In this document: positions 9,862 through 18,590 of the stretch, in pieces
How positions within the stretch are numbered: the first letter of the stretch is position 1
How the letters are laid out: each line of letters opens with the position of its first letter
Source: Exiguobacterium flavidum
Lineage (GTDB): Bacteria; Bacillota; Bacilli; Exiguobacteriales; Exiguobacteriaceae
NCBI RefSeq assembly: GCF_003344535.1
Contig: NZ_QPKS01000006.1
Location: 65,690 to 129,689, forward strand
DNA length: 64,000 nucleotides
Reading direction: 5' to 3'
Position numbers and translations under genes: made by a program
The notes under the pieces: model-generated
The model's input: the letters and a program-made list of their open reading frames with translations, nothing else
Told to the model about the DNA's origin: nothing
The model's database searches: none

Positions 9862-10718
9862 GCTTGATAATCCACCCTTCCTTGCTCGGCATGGAGGACG
9901 ACCGGCGTCCGTTCCCTCTTCTCTGCCACATGCTCGAAACGATGCAGCTGATAACCTTCCTTCGAAAGCGTCTCTGCCAGCTGTTCCTCATAGGTCCGCA
10001 TGAACGCACCGACTTGCGCTTCTTCATGATAGACGGAGATCGATACCCTCCGCTCGTTGACGAGAACGTCGAGCAAGATCTCGCCGAGTGCTGGAAGCTT
10101 GAGATAGAGAGCCAGACGAGCATGATCCGGGTCGAATTCCTTCTTCTCGAAAGGCGCTTCGATGTGAACTTCTAAATCTTCGAACGGACCGAAATAAGGG
10201 ACTTGAAATAAAAATTGTCCTTTTCCTTGTTCATTTCCTGCCGGTACCAGCTGTTGACCGAGTAACTGATCGCTCAACTTCCTGTCCATCCCGCTCCCCG
10301 CATCCCTTGCCAGCTGATGAAGTTCAAGAATCGCCTGCTTCAGCGCTTGTCCCGATCCCTCTTCGACGGTCCGTCTCCCGAGTGACGCGAGCAAGTCGCG
10401 CGTCGTCCCGTCGAACGATTCCTTTTTCGACAGCAGTTCAAGCAGATGCACCTTCTTTAGCCCCGGCTCTGCCTGTTGATCAAGAAGCTTCAGGACAGGC
10501 TGATTCCCAAGTTCGGTGACGACGAACCGGTAGCTCATCCCTTCCTTCAAGTTGGCTGCCGTCCCTGCCGTCAGGACCTGCTGGCCGATCCTGAGCTCGA
10601 CGAGTCCTTCAGGCAACAGCTTCAGCACACGCCCTGTGACGATGCCGCCCTCACGCAGCGGCATGTTCGATTGATCGATGATCTTGTACGGTTGAATGCC
10701 GCGATGTTCGATCTGCAT
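9858..10718 (-). CDS. YlqG-like protein of unknown function
   Basis: 286-aa soluble protein. The N-terminal part has a beta-rich stretch (GGIVTGRVLKLLPEGLVELR, GMSYRFVVTELGNQPVLKLL) that looks like a small barrel. The C-terminal half (FLFQVPYFGPFEDLEVHIEA, LALYLKLPALGEILLDVLVN) loosely resembles the hook-length domain of FliK-type proteins. Its position directly before the FlhB-like YlqH matches B. subtilis ylqG-ylqH. I make no firm functional claim. The ATG at 10718 is preceded by GGAGG. Confidence 0.7.
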   Translation of the reverse strand: MQIEHRGIQPYKIIDQSNMPLREGGIVTGRVLKLLPEGLVELRIGQQVLTAGTAANLKEGMSYRFVVTELGNQPVLKLLDQQAEPGLKKVHLLELLSKKESFDGTTRDLLASLGRRTVEEGSGQALKQAILELHQLARDAGSGMDRKLSDQLLGQQLVPAGNEQGKGQFLFQVPYFGPFEDLEVHIEAPFEKKEFDPDHARLALYLKLPALGEILLDVLVNERRVSISVYHEEAQVGAFMRTYEEQLAETLSKEGYQLHRFEHVAEKRERTPVVLHAEQGRVDYQA

Positions 10719-10731
10719 GCTGGCTCCTCCT

Positions 10732-11490
10732 TTACAGCCGGTCAGTGACCGGTTTGAATGTTTTCCGATGAATCGGGGTCACGCCAAGCGAATCGAGCGC
10801 GAGGAGATGTTCTGCCGTCCCGTATCCGGCATGGCGTTCAAAGCCATAGCCCGGAAACTCGCGCGCATATTCCTCCATCAGCCGGTCCCGCGTCTCCTTC
10901 GCGACGACGCTTGCCGCAGCGATCGAGACACTCCGTGCGTCACCTTTGATCAATCCCTCTTGCGGCAACGGGAGGTCGAGCGTCATCGCGTCGACGAGCA
11001 ACGCATCCGGTTCGAGCTGCCTGACCGCCTGCTCCATCGCCTGTTTCGAGGCTTGATAGATGTTGATTCGGTCGATCGCCCCTGCGTCGACGATCCCGAT
11101 CGCGACCTTCGCCTGCGCCATGATCGCGTCGTAAGCCGCTGCACGCGCCGCCTTCGACATCTGCTTCGAATCCGTCAGACCGCCATGGTAGAAGCCTTCA
11201 GGCAAGATGACGGCTGCAGCGACGACCGGTCCTGCGAGCGGTCCACGTCCCACCTCATCGACACCTGCGATTTGTTCGTATCCCGCCTTCATATATGCTG
11301 TCTCGAAGGCCATTCGTTCGAGGAAGGACGCTCGTGCTCTCTCTTCCCTCTCGAACCGGCTGTCGGTTCGTCCGATCAGCTGTCCCACCCCTTTACGCGG
11401 GTCCAGCGCGAGCTTCTTCCGCTCTTCAAACCATTCCTCCCGGCTTAATTCAGTGAGCCGCTGCTTGATGGCGCCAATGCTTTCCGGCAT
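10732..11490 (-). CDS. rnhB: Ribonuclease HII
   Basis: Cleaves RNA in RNA-DNA hybrids, including single ribonucleotides in DNA. The catalytic core AGVDEVGRGPLAGPVVAAAV carries the first acidic residues (DE), with further acidic residues in VGIVDAGAIDRINIYQA and LLVDAMTL; the GYGTAEHLLAL C-terminal element is present. 252 aa from the ATG at 11490, chosen because GGGAG lies 8 nt upstream; an ATG 6 nt further up is possible. The roughly 70-residue N-terminal extension is typical of Bacillus RnhB. Follows rbgA after a terminator. Confidence 0.94.
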   Translation of the reverse strand: MPESIGAIKQRLTELSREEWFEERKKLALDPRKGVGQLIGRTDSRFEREERARASFLERMAFETAYMKAGYEQIAGVDEVGRGPLAGPVVAAAVILPEGFYHGGLTDSKQMSKAARAAAYDAIMAQAKVAIGIVDAGAIDRINIYQASKQAMEQAVRQLEPDALLVDAMTLDLPLPQEGLIKGDARSVSIAAASVVAKETRDRLMEEYAREFPGYGFERHAGYGTAEHLLALDSLGVTPIHRKTFKPVTDRL

Positions 11491-11512
11491 CCTCATCTCT
11501 CCCTTTTTTCAG

Positions 11513-11547
11513 AAAAAGGCCTGAGATCAGTTGATCCCATGGCCTTT
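11513..11547 (-). terminator. Intrinsic terminator after rbgA
   Basis: AAAGGCC/GGCCTTT outer arms with an inner GGATCA/TGATCT stem, followed by TTTTT on the minus strand. It begins 4 nt after the rbgA stop and ends just before the rnhB ribosome-binding site, so rnhB may also receive read-through. Confidence 0.82.
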
Positions 11548-11550
11548 GAA

Positions 11551-12411
11551 TCATTCGTTTTCCCATTCCTCGACGGTCTCGAGCGTCAGTCGGCCGATTT
11601 TCTCGGTCCGCAGCTCATGGAGCAGCATCTCGCTCGTCCGCGCGAAGTCGACGTACCCGCCAGTGACGAATCCGCGTTTCTTGCCGATCGCCTCGAGCAC
11701 CTCGACGGCGTCCCCGGGAAGTTCTTCGAGACGATAGCGCTCGCGAAGCTGTTCCGGATAACGCGTCTTCAGTTCACGGACCGCGAACAGCGCGATATCG
11801 TCGAGATGCAGGATATCGTCCTTGATCGCACCGGTGGCCGCGAGACGGTAGCCTACGCGCTGGTCATCGAACTTAGGCCAGAGGATACCTGGCGTATCGA
11901 GCAACTCCATCTCACCCGTCTTCATCTTGATCCACTGCTGACGCTTCGTCACACCGGGCTTGTCACCCGTGATCGCGATGTTGCGACCTGCGAGCCGATT
12001 GATCAGCGTCGACTTCCCGACGTTCGGGATCCCGATGATCAAGGCACGGATCGCACTCGGCCGGCGCCCTTTTGCGATCATCCGGTCATGCTTCTCCTTC
12101 ATCAGGCGAAGCGCTCCTTCATGGATCTGCCCAAGACCTTTGCTGTGCTTCGCGTCGACTGCGACGACGTCCACACCGTCCCGTTTGAGCGACTTGATCC
12201 ATTGCTCGGTCACGCGCGGATCGGCCATGTCCGACTTGTTCAGGACGATCAGACGCGGCTTTCCTGCCGTGATTTCATCGACCATCGGATTTCGGCTCGA
12301 CATCGGAACACGTGCATCGACGAGTTCGATCACGACATCGATCAGTTTTAATTTTTCCGTGACCTCACGGCGAGCTTTCGCCATGTGGCCCGGGAACCAT
12401 TGAATTGCCAT
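11551..12411 (-). CDS. rbgA: Ribosome biogenesis GTPase RbgA (YlqF)
   Basis: Circularly permuted GTPase needed for late assembly of the 50S subunit (incorporation of L16 and neighbours). The order of motifs is G4 (VLNKSD, near residue 58), G1 ([14 protein letters not shown], near 130) and G3 (LLDTPG, near 175), which is the permuted order. The N-terminus [16 protein letters not shown] is the family signature. Length 286 aa, as in Bacillus (282). Lies 19 nt after the first lepB on the same strand. Confidence 0.96.
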   Translation of the reverse strand: MAIQWFPGHMAKARREVTEKLKLIDVVIELVDARVPMSSRNPMVDEITAGKPRLIVLNKSDMADPRVTEQWIKSLKRDGVDVVAVDAKHSKGLGQIHEGALRLMKEKHDRMIAKGRRPSAIRALIIGIPNVGKSTLINRLAGRNIAITGDKPGVTKRQQWIKMKTGEMELLDTPGILWPKFDDQRVGYRLAATGAIKDDILHLDDIALFAVRELKTRYPEQLRERYRLEELPGDAVEVLEAIGKKRGFVTGGYVDFARTSEMLLHELRTEKIGRLTLETVEEWENE

Positions 12412-12430
12412 TATTCGTTCACCTCAACTA

Positions 12431-12964
12431 TTAATCGACCGTCCGGATATCCGTGAATGGATAATAGACGACACTTGTCGTCCCGACGATCTTGCTTTCA
12501 TCGACAAAACCGATGTCCCGGCTGTCTTGTGAATATTGCCTGTTGTCACCCATGACGAAGACCTTGCCCTCAGGCACTTCCGTCTCGCCCGTCAATTCCT
12601 CGAGCGTGAAATCATACGTCAACGGCTCCGCCTGTTCCTTCAACGGTTCGAGGTACGGTTCGTCGACCTTCTTCCCGTTGACATAGAGGATGTCGTCCTT
12701 ATACTGCAACCGGTCGCCCGGTACCGCGATGACACGTTTGATATAATCACGCTCTTCCGTCGCGTGGAAGACGACGATGTCCCCACGTTCCGGCTCATCG
12801 ATATAATAGAGCAGCTTATTGACGATCATCCGGTTCTCGTTCTGCAACGTCGGCTCCATCGATTCGCCGTCGACGATGACGGGCACGAACAGGAATGTTC
12901 GCACGACGAATGCCACGACGAGCGCGACAGCCAGCGGTTTAATCCAGCTCATTACTTCTTTCAA
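12431..12964 (-). CDS. lepB: Type I signal peptidase (copy 1)
   Basis: Membrane-bound serine protease that removes signal peptides from secreted proteins. One N-terminal membrane segment (PLAVALVVAFVVRTFLFVPV) precedes the catalytic Ser in VDGESMEPT and the general-base Lys in ERDYIKRVIAVPGD; the GDNRQYSQDSR box is present. 177 aa from a TTG start at 12964, chosen because AAGGGGTG lies 7 nt upstream and the reading MKEVMSWIK aligns with its paralog; ATG 12952 is the alternative. It is a tandem duplicate of the next gene. Confidence 0.93.
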   Translation of the reverse strand: MKEVMSWIKPLAVALVVAFVVRTFLFVPVIVDGESMEPTLQNENRMIVNKLLYYIDEPERGDIVVFHATEERDYIKRVIAVPGDRLQYKDDILYVNGKKVDEPYLEPLKEQAEPLTYDFTLEELTGETEVPEGKVFVMGDNRQYSQDSRDIGFVDESKIVGTTSVVYYPFTDIRTVD

Positions 12965-13009
12965 CGCCAACACCCCTTCAAGACAATTTTGCGCTAGAAC
13001 CAGTATAAC

Positions 13010-13040
13010 AAAAAAAGAAGCTTGCCGGCAGACAAGCTTC
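13010..13040 (-). terminator. Intrinsic terminator after lepB copy 2
   Basis: GAAGCTTG/CAAGCTTC stem with an 8-nt loop followed by seven T on the minus strand, starting 14 nt after the second signal-peptidase gene. A TATACT sequence immediately follows and could serve as the -10 of the next gene. Confidence 0.88.
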
Positions 13041-13053
13041 GAGAACACCTGCT

Positions 13054-13593
13054 TCAGTCGACCATCCGGATGCTGTCGAACGGATAGAACACGACATCCG
13101 TCGTCCCGACGATTTGTGATTCGTCGATGAATCCGATCATCCGGCTGTCCTTCGAATTTTGACGATTGTCACCAAGAACGAAGACCTTTCCCTCGGGCAC
13201 TTCCGTCTCGCCCGTCACTTCCTCGAGCGTGAAGTCGTTCGTCAGAGGCAGTCCTTCCATCTCGTCCTTGAAAGGGTCGAGATACGGTTCATCCACCTTC
13301 TTGTCGTTGATATAGAGGACATCATCACGATAAGCGACCGTGTCGCCCGGGACCGCGATGACCCGCTTGATATAATCCCGTTCCTCCGTCGCATGGAAGA
13401 CGATGATGTCGCCCCGTTCCGGCTCATCGAAGTAGTAAGGCACCTTGTTGACGATCATCCGGTCCCTGTCCTGCAAAGTCGGCATCATCGATTCCCCGTC
13501 GACGCTGACCGGGACGAACAGGAAATTGCGGATGATGAATGCGATGACGAGCGCTACGACGAGCGCCTTGATCCAGCTGAATAGTTCTTTCAT
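13054..13593 (-). CDS. lepB: Type I signal peptidase (copy 2)
   Basis: Second type I signal peptidase, 179 aa, with the same architecture as its neighbour: an N-terminal membrane helix (ALVVALVIAFIIRNFLFVPV), catalytic Ser in VDGESMMPT, Lys in ERDYIKRVIAVPGD, and GDNRQNSKDSR. The two copies match at most positions by eye. ATG at 13593 has AAGGAG 8 nt upstream. It stands alone between two terminators, so each copy seems to be a separate transcription unit. Such paralogs (as SipS/SipT) often differ in preferred preproteins, which is inference here. Confidence 0.93.
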   Translation of the reverse strand: MKELFSWIKALVVALVIAFIIRNFLFVPVSVDGESMMPTLQDRDRMIVNKVPYYFDEPERGDIIVFHATEERDYIKRVIAVPGDTVAYRDDVLYINDKKVDEPYLDPFKDEMEGLPLTNDFTLEEVTGETEVPEGKVFVLGDNRQNSKDSRMIGFIDESQIVGTTDVVFYPFDSIRMVD

Positions 13594-13645
13594 TCCCTTC
13601 ACTCCTTGTACCTCACTCTTTTACACAAGTATAGCTAGTCGGAGC

Positions 13646-13675
13646 AAAAAAAAGAAGCTTGTCGGATGACAAGCC
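13646..13675 (-). terminator. Intrinsic terminator after rplS
   Basis: GCTTGTC/GACAAGC stem and 4-nt loop, then TTC and eight T on the minus strand, 15 nt after the rplS stop. It closes the ylxM-ffh-rpsP-rimM-trmD-rplS unit. Its sequence closely resembles the hairpin after lepB copy 2. Confidence 0.9.
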
Positions 13676-13689
13676 ACTTTTTCACATGA

Positions 13690-14043
13690 TTAACGGCGGA
13701 TTTCTTTAATACGAGCCGCTTTACCACGAAGGTTACGAAGGTAGTAAAGTTTCGCACGACGGACTTTACCGTAGCGAACTACTTCGATTTGCGCAACGCG
13801 TGGTGAGTGGAGCGGGAATGCACGCTCAACGCCTACACCGTACGAAATTTTACGTACTGTGAACGTTTCGCTGATACCGCCACCTTGACGCTTGATGACT
13901 ACGCCTTCGAAGAGCTGGATACGCTCGCGCGTTCCCTCGACGACTTTAACGTGTACTTTTACTGTGTCACCGGCACGGAATGCTGGGACGTCTGTTTTGA
14001 TTTGCTCTTGCGTGATTTCACGGAACAATTGTTGTGTGTTCAT
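13690..14043 (-). CDS. rplS: 50S ribosomal protein L19
   Basis: Ribosomal protein at the 30S-50S interface. [59 protein letters not shown] and [13 protein letters not shown] are the family sequence; 117 aa with a basic C-terminus, standard length. AAGGAG precedes the ATG. Last gene of the rpsP-rimM-trmD-rplS block, separated from trmD by a 114-nt leader that may be autoregulatory. Confidence 0.97.
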   Translation of the reverse strand: MNTQQLFREITQEQIKTDVPAFRAGDTVKVHVKVVEGTRERIQLFEGVVIKRQGGGISETFTVRKISYGVGVERAFPLHSPRVAQIEVVRYGKVRRAKLYYLRNLRGKAARIKEIRR

Positions 14044-14157
14044 GAATCATTTCTCCTTTTTCACCAATGTTCTTATCTTCATTTGCTATTCAAGCATCCA
14101 ACAGCGGAACATCGTTAATGGTGGGCATTTTGCCACATGTTTTAACTTATCATACAT
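14044..14157 (-). promoter_or_regulatory. trmD-rplS intergenic leader, possible L19 leader
   Basis: This 114-nt untranslated stretch directly precedes rplS, where low-GC Gram-positives are known to carry an L19 leader RNA. It contains a small hairpin (14121-14136, GTGG/CCAC arms) and a conserved-looking GATGTTCCGCTGTTGG. I could not fold it or compare it with the family model, so the assignment rests on position and partial appearance. Confidence 0.4.
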
Positions 14158-14886
14158 TCAGTCTTTTGACAATCCCGAAATCGACTTCAAAAACAGAAGA
14201 TCCCTCTCCGACAACGGAGCGTTCTCGAGGAGGTCTGGCCGCCGTTCAAGCGTCCGCTTCAACGACTCCTGCCTGCGCCACTCCTCGATTTTTGAATGGT
14301 TGCCGGACAGAAGGACGTCAGGGACCTTCATTCCTCTGAATTCCGCCGGACGGGTGTAATGCGGATATTCGAGCAGTCCGGTCGAGAACGAGTCGTCTTC
14401 GTGACTTGCGGCTTGCCCGAGAACGTCAGGCAAGAGCCTCACCGTAGCGTCGATCATCGTCATGGCCGCGAGTTCACCGCCAGTCAGAACGAAATCACCG
14501 AGCGAGACTTCATCCGTGACGAGGACGTCATGGATTCGCTGGTCGAATCCTTCGTAATGACCGCAGAGGAAGACGAGTTCTTCCTCTTTCGCCCACTCCT
14601 CCGCCATTTTCTGATTGAACCGTCTGCCGGTCGGTGTCATTGCGATGATGCGTTTCGCGTCTTTTGCGACCGTCTCGACGGCGTCGAAGATCGGCTGCGG
14701 CGTCAGGAGCATGCCGGCGCCTCCTCCATATGGATAGTCGTCGACGTTCCCGTGTTTGTTCGTCGAATAGTCGCGGAAGTTCACCGCCTCGAATTGCAGA
14801 CGGCCTTCCCGCCGCGCACGGCCGACGATTGAGTGGTCAAGCGCCTCGAACATCTCGGGAAAGAGCGAGAGCACGGTCACCTTCAT
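14158..14886 (-). CDS. trmD: tRNA (guanine-N1)-methyltransferase TrmD
   Basis: SPOUT-class methyltransferase that makes m1G37 in tRNA and prevents +1 frameshifting. [20 protein letters not shown], the knotted SAM site [14 protein letters not shown] near residue 105, and [15 protein letters not shown] are diagnostic. 242 aa, typical. Start overlaps the rimM stop by 4 nt (ATGA), so translation is coupled in the conserved rpsP-rimM-trmD-rplS order. Confidence 0.97.
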   Translation of the reverse strand: MKVTVLSLFPEMFEALDHSIVGRARREGRLQFEAVNFRDYSTNKHGNVDDYPYGGGAGMLLTPQPIFDAVETVAKDAKRIIAMTPTGRRFNQKMAEEWAKEEELVFLCGHYEGFDQRIHDVLVTDEVSLGDFVLTGGELAAMTMIDATVRLLPDVLGQAASHEDDSFSTGLLEYPHYTRPAEFRGMKVPDVLLSGNHSKIEEWRRQESLKRTLERRPDLLENAPLSERDLLFLKSISGLSKD

Positions 14887-15392
14887 CCTTCGATCAGTCC
14901 CGGAAGCGGTGTGATCTGGATCCGTTTTGCTTTTACATCGACCGAGGCGACGACCTGTTCGATGTACGGGATCAAGACGTCCCTCTTTCCTTGTCGCTTG
15001 ATCGTCCAGACATCGTTCGCCCCTGTCTCAAGGATCTCAGAGACGACGCCGATCAACTCCTCACCGTCATAGACTTCACAGCCGATGATCTCATGGTAGT
15101 AGAATTCGTGCTCTGCGAGTTCCTGCAACACTTCAGGGTGCACATAGATTTTCAGACCTTTGTACTTCTCGACGTCGTTGATATGGTGCATCCCTTTCAG
15201 CGTCACCATGTGGAACTGTTTATGTTTCCGGTATCCGCTGATCGTCACGGGCAACTTCTCCGTCTCGGTGCCGATGAAGACCTCGTTACCGACTTTGAAA
15301 CGTTCTTCCGGGAAATCGGTGCTTGCGAGCAGTTTCAATTCCCCTTTTAATCCGTGCGTGTTGGCGATTTTCGCCACTTCCAACCATTCCAT
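14883..15392 (-). CDS. rimM: 16S rRNA processing protein RimM
   Basis: Assembly factor for the 30S head that binds S19. The N-terminal RimM domain starts [20 protein letters not shown] and the C-terminal PRC-barrel includes [19 protein letters not shown] and [15 protein letters not shown]. 169 aa. The ATG at 15392 is chosen because AAGGAGG lies 7 nt upstream; a longer reading would cover the hairpin between rpsP and rimM. Overlaps trmD by 4 nt. Confidence 0.95.
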   Translation of the reverse strand: MEWLEVAKIANTHGLKGELKLLASTDFPEERFKVGNEVFIGTETEKLPVTISGYRKHKQFHMVTLKGMHHINDVEKYKGLKIYVHPEVLQELAEHEFYYHEIIGCEVYDGEELIGVVSEILETGANDVWTIKRQGKRDVLIPYIEQVVASVDVKAKRIQITPLPGLIEG

Positions 15393-15413
15393 GCATGTTC
15401 CTCCTTCCATAGC

Positions 15414-15441
15414 AAAAGGAGGCAAGCTTTCGCCCACCTCC
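15414..15441 (-). terminator. Hairpin with T-run between rpsP and rimM (attenuator or partial terminator)
   Basis: On the minus strand GGAGG pairs with CCTCC around an inner GGGC-GAAA-GCTT stem-loop with a GNRA tetraloop, and four T follow. It begins 8 nt after the rpsP stop. As rimM-trmD-rplS must still be expressed, it may act as a partial terminator that makes S16 more abundant than the downstream enzymes. That role is inference. Confidence 0.6.
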
Positions 15442-15448
15442 ATCGTCA

Positions 15449-15724
15449 TTACTTCGCGAGTTTCGCGTTGTGGAATTTCTCCATGATACCTGCTTGCGAG
15501 AAGAGGTTACGGACTGTGTCAGAAGGTTTAGCACCTTCAGCGAGCCATTTAAGAGCGAGCTCTTCGTTGAGCTTCACTTCAGCCTCTGGTTTAGCAACCG
15601 GGTTGTAGTATCCGATTTGCTCGATGAAACGACCGTCACGTGGTGAACGTGAGTCTGCTACTACCACACGGTAGAAAGGTGATTTTTTTGCGCCCATGCG
15701 CTTAAGACGAATTTTAACTGCCAT
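15449..15724 (-). CDS. rpsP: 30S ribosomal protein S16
   Basis: [20 protein letters not shown] and [20 protein letters not shown] are the S16 sequence; 91 aa, as in Bacillus. The ATG at 15724 has GGAGGG upstream, and the longer upstream reading has no family match. Lies 89 nt after ffh, an AT-rich gap that may hold its own weak promoter. Confidence 0.97.
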   Translation of the reverse strand: MAVKIRLKRMGAKKSPFYRVVVADSRSPRDGRFIEQIGYYNPVAKPEAEVKLNEELALKWLAEGAKPSDTVRNLFSQAGIMEKFHNAKLAK

Positions 15725-15813
15725 TCGTAAGTCCCTCCAAATAATAGATATAGTTTTTAGTCGATTTGACAACTTCAATAGTATACAACGTTACAGCGAA
15801 AGAGAAAAGACTT

Positions 15814-17160
15814 TTAGAAGAACGGGAGGCCAAAGCCGCCTTTCTTTTTTCCTTTGCCCATCTGGCCGGAGAATTGTTTCATCATCTTCCGCATGTCCTC
15901 GAACTGCTTGATCAGTCGGTTCACTTCTTGAATGCTCCGACCGCTTCCGCGGGCGATCCGCTTGCGGCGGCTCGCGTTGAGGATTTCCGGTTCGGTCCGC
16001 TCTCGTTTCGTCATCGATTGGATAATCGCTTCGACGTAAACGAGTTGCTTCTCGTCGATTTGGGCATTTTTCAGCCCTTTCATCTTACCGGCGCCTGGAA
16101 TCATTCCTAACAACTCATCCAAAGGACCCATCTGTTTCACTTGCTGTAACTGCTCGATGAAATCGTCGAAAGTGAACGATGCATCTCGCATTTTGCTCTC
16201 GAGCTCTTTGGCGCGCGATGCGTCCATTTGAGCCTCTGCTTTTTCAATCAGAGAGAGCATATCTCCCATGCCGAGGATTCGTGACGCCATCCGCTCGGGA
16301 TAGAACGGTTCGAGGGCATCGAGCTTCTCTCCAAGACCGACGAACTTGATCGGTGCTCCGGTGACTGCCTTGATGGAGAGGGCGGCTCCGCCTCGTGTGT
16401 CCCCGTCGAGTTTCGTCAGGACGACACCTGTGACACCGAGCTTCTCGTTGAAGCTCTCGGCCACATTGACCGCGTCCTGACCCGTCATCGCGTCGACGAC
16501 AAGGAAAATTTCATTTGGCTTCGCGATCTCCTTGACGTCGACGAGCTCCTGCATGAGGGCTTCATCGACATGGAGACGACCGGCCGTATCGATCAACACG
16601 ATATCGTGGTGATGCTCTTTTGCATAGTCGAGCGCACCTTTGACGATCTCTTGAGGGCTGACCTGATCTCCCATTGAGAAGACCGGCAGTTCAAGCTGCT
16701 TGCCAAGGGTCTCGAGCTGTTTGATCGCGGCTGGACGATAGATGTCCGCCGCGACGAGAAGCGGGCTGCGGTTCATTTTCTTCCGCAGATGATTCGCAAG
16801 CTTTCCTGTCGTCGTCGTCTTACCGGCACCCTGGAGCCCGGTCATCATGATGACGGTCGGTGGTTTGCTCGCGATTTGAAGTGGTGAAACTTCCCCACCC
16901 ATCAGTTTCGTCAATTCGTCATGGACGATTTTGACGACTTGCTGACCTGGTGTCAGGGATGTCATGACATCCTGACCGATTGCGCGTTCCTTCACGTCGC
17001 TGACGAATTGTTTCACGACCTTGAAGTTGACGTCCGCCTCGAGAAGCGCAAGACGTACTTCACGCATCATCTCTTTGACGTCCGCTTCAGAAATCTTGCC
17101 TTTCCCGCGCATTTTCGCGAGGCTGGCCTGAAGCCGTTCCGATAATCCTTCGAATGCCAT
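15814..17160 (-). CDS. ffh: Signal recognition particle GTPase Ffh
   Basis: Protein subunit of SRP; binds 4.5S/scRNA and signal sequences and targets membrane proteins to FtsY. N domain (MAFEGLSERLQASLAKMRGK), G domain with GLQGAGKTTTTGKLA near residue 105, DTAGRL and TKLDGDTRGGAAL, then a C-terminal M domain with the RNA-binding SRRKRIARGSGRSIQEVNRL and a methionine-rich, glycine-rich tail. 448 aa. Preceded by ylxM with an 11-nt gap, the conserved ylxM-ffh order. Confidence 0.98.
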   Translation of the reverse strand: MAFEGLSERLQASLAKMRGKGKISEADVKEMMREVRLALLEADVNFKVVKQFVSDVKERAIGQDVMTSLTPGQQVVKIVHDELTKLMGGEVSPLQIASKPPTVIMMTGLQGAGKTTTTGKLANHLRKKMNRSPLLVAADIYRPAAIKQLETLGKQLELPVFSMGDQVSPQEIVKGALDYAKEHHHDIVLIDTAGRLHVDEALMQELVDVKEIAKPNEIFLVVDAMTGQDAVNVAESFNEKLGVTGVVLTKLDGDTRGGAALSIKAVTGAPIKFVGLGEKLDALEPFYPERMASRILGMGDMLSLIEKAEAQMDASRAKELESKMRDASFTFDDFIEQLQQVKQMGPLDELLGMIPGAGKMKGLKNAQIDEKQLVYVEAIIQSMTKRERTEPEILNASRRKRIARGSGRSIQEVNRLIKQFEDMRKMMKQFSGQMGKGKKKGGFGLPFF

Positions 17161-17171
17161 GTTGCTGCCCC

Positions 17172-17492
17172 CTACTCTAATTGCTCAAGCGCCTCTAAGG
17201 CCGCCATCGCTTCACTCGGAAGGTCAAATCGCTTCAGCGTATCGAGCAGTTGCTTGCGCTCCTCATATTTTGAAAAGAGTGCCAGCTTCTCCTCGTATTG
17301 CTCAAGCATCGCTTCCGTGCGTTTTATGTTGTCGTAGACTGCTTGTCGGCTAACTTCAAACTCATCGGCGATCTCACCTAACGAATAGTCGTCCAAATAA
17401 TAGAGCGACATATAGTTGCGTTGTTTTGGCGTGAGTAGCATTTGATAAAAGTCAAACAGGTAGTTCATCCGGTTCGTTTTATCGAGCGTCAT
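17172..17492 (-). CDS. ylxM: YlxM/p13-like helix-turn-helix protein, SRP-associated
   Basis: 106-aa DNA-binding-like protein with a sigma-70 region 4-like HTH ([25 protein letters not shown], residues about 28-52). The family (YlxM, UPF0122) is found next to ffh and modulates SRP in streptococci. The start [20 protein letters not shown] is family-like. Preceded by a strong promoter at 17536-17564, so it opens the ylxM-ffh-rpsP unit. Biochemical role in this species is not known. Confidence 0.92.
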   Translation of the reverse strand: MTLDKTNRMNYLFDFYQMLLTPKQRNYMSLYYLDDYSLGEIADEFEVSRQAVYDNIKRTEAMLEQYEEKLALFSKYEERKQLLDTLKRFDLPSEAMAALEALEQLE

Positions 17493-17535
17493 CTACGCAC
17501 CTCCGCTTGTTAAGTGAAATTCCTTTACAGATAGT

Positions 17536-17564
17536 ATAGTACCGCCCAAGCTTATTGATGTCAA
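17536..17564 (-). promoter_or_regulatory. Promoter of ylxM-ffh-rpsP
   Basis: On the minus strand a perfect TTGACA (17559-17564) is followed after 17 nt by TACTAT (17536-17541); a TATACT shifted by 3 nt is an alternative -10. It lies 45 nt upstream of ylxM, in the 96-nt gap after ftsY. Confidence 0.7.
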
Positions 17565-17588
17565 GTTTTTTTCTTTACAACTGAAACG

Positions 17589-18590
17589 TCATTCCGTCTC
17601 GTCAGTTTCATCTTCTCTCTTCTCTTCGAATACATCACCGAACAGTCCATAGACGAACTGTTCTGCATCGAACGGCTGAAGATCGTCGATTTTTTCGCCG
17701 AGACCGACGAATTTGACCGGCAGATCGAGCTCGTTGCGGATCGCGAGCACGATTCCGCCCTTCGCCGTCCCGTCGAGCTTCGTCAGGACGATTCCGGAGA
17801 CGTTGGTCGCCTCCTTGAACGCCTTCGCCTGAACCATCGCGTTCTGGCCCGTCGTCGCGTCGAGCGCGAGAAGAACTTCGTGAGGCGCACCGGGAATCTC
17901 CCGTTCGATGACGCGCTTCACCTTCTCAAGCTCGTTCATCAGATTGACCTTGTTCTGCAGGCGACCTGCCGTATCACAGATCAACACGTCCACCTTGCGC
18001 GCCTTCGCTGCGCGAACAGCGTCGAAGACGACCGCCGCGGGATCAGACCCTTCACCTTGTGCGATGACCGGAACGCCTGAACGTTCTCCCCATACTTGCA
18101 GCTGGTCGATCGCTCCGGCACGGAATGTGTCACCGGCAGCGAGCATGACCGACTTGCCTTCGTTTTTCAGACGATGAGCGAGTTTTCCGATCGTCGTCGT
18201 CTTGCCGACGCCATTGACGCCGACGAACAGGATGACGGCGAGTTCATGATCGAGCTCGAGTTCCGTCTCTCCCTCTTCGACGAGCATGTCTGCGACGACC
18301 TCGACGAGGACGTCACGGACCGCCTTTGGATCCTTTACGTTCTTCCGTTTCACTTCTTCCTTAAGCTTCTCGACGAGATCCATCGTCGTCGTGACGCCGA
18401 CGTCCGCTTGGATCAATACTTCCTCGAGTTCCTCGAAGAAGTCCTCATCGACTTCCCGGAAGCGGTAGACGAGGTCGTTGACGGCATTCGCGAACCCGTC
18501 GCGCGTCTTCGTCAATCCGTCCGTGAATTTCGTGGTCACCTCTTGCGTCGAAGTGGTCAGTTTTTCTTTCAGCTTTTTAAAGAAACTCAT
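17589..18590 (-). CDS. ftsY: SRP receptor FtsY
   Basis: Membrane-associated GTPase that receives SRP-ribosome complexes. The N-terminal A region is short ([17 protein letters not shown]), then NG domains: [19 protein letters not shown] near residue 135, [10 protein letters not shown], and [15 protein letters not shown]. 333 aa, near the Bacillus 329. Start overlaps the smc stop by 4 nt, so smc-ftsY are coupled, the conserved rnc-smc-ftsY arrangement minus rnc adjacency. Confidence 0.97.
   Translation of the reverse strand: MSFFKKLKEKLTTSTQEVTTKFTDGLTKTRDGFANAVNDLVYRFREVDEDFFEELEEVLIQADVGVTTTMDLVEKLKEEVKRKNVKDPKAVRDVLVEVVADMLVEEGETELELDHELAVILFVGVNGVGKTTTIGKLAHRLKNEGKSVMLAAGDTFRAGAIDQLQVWGERSGVPVIAQGEGSDPAAVVFDAVRAAKARKVDVLICDTAGRLQNKVNLMNELEKVKRVIEREIPGAPHEVLLALDATTGQNAMVQAKAFKEATNVSGIVLTKLDGTAKGGIVLAIRNELDLPVKFVGLGEKIDDLQPFDAEQFVYGLFGDVFEEKREDETDETE

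Noticed and set aside
11539-12351. 270-codon plus-strand frame opposite rbgA
   Set aside because: Antisense shadow of rbgA with no family-like motif and no ribosome-binding site.
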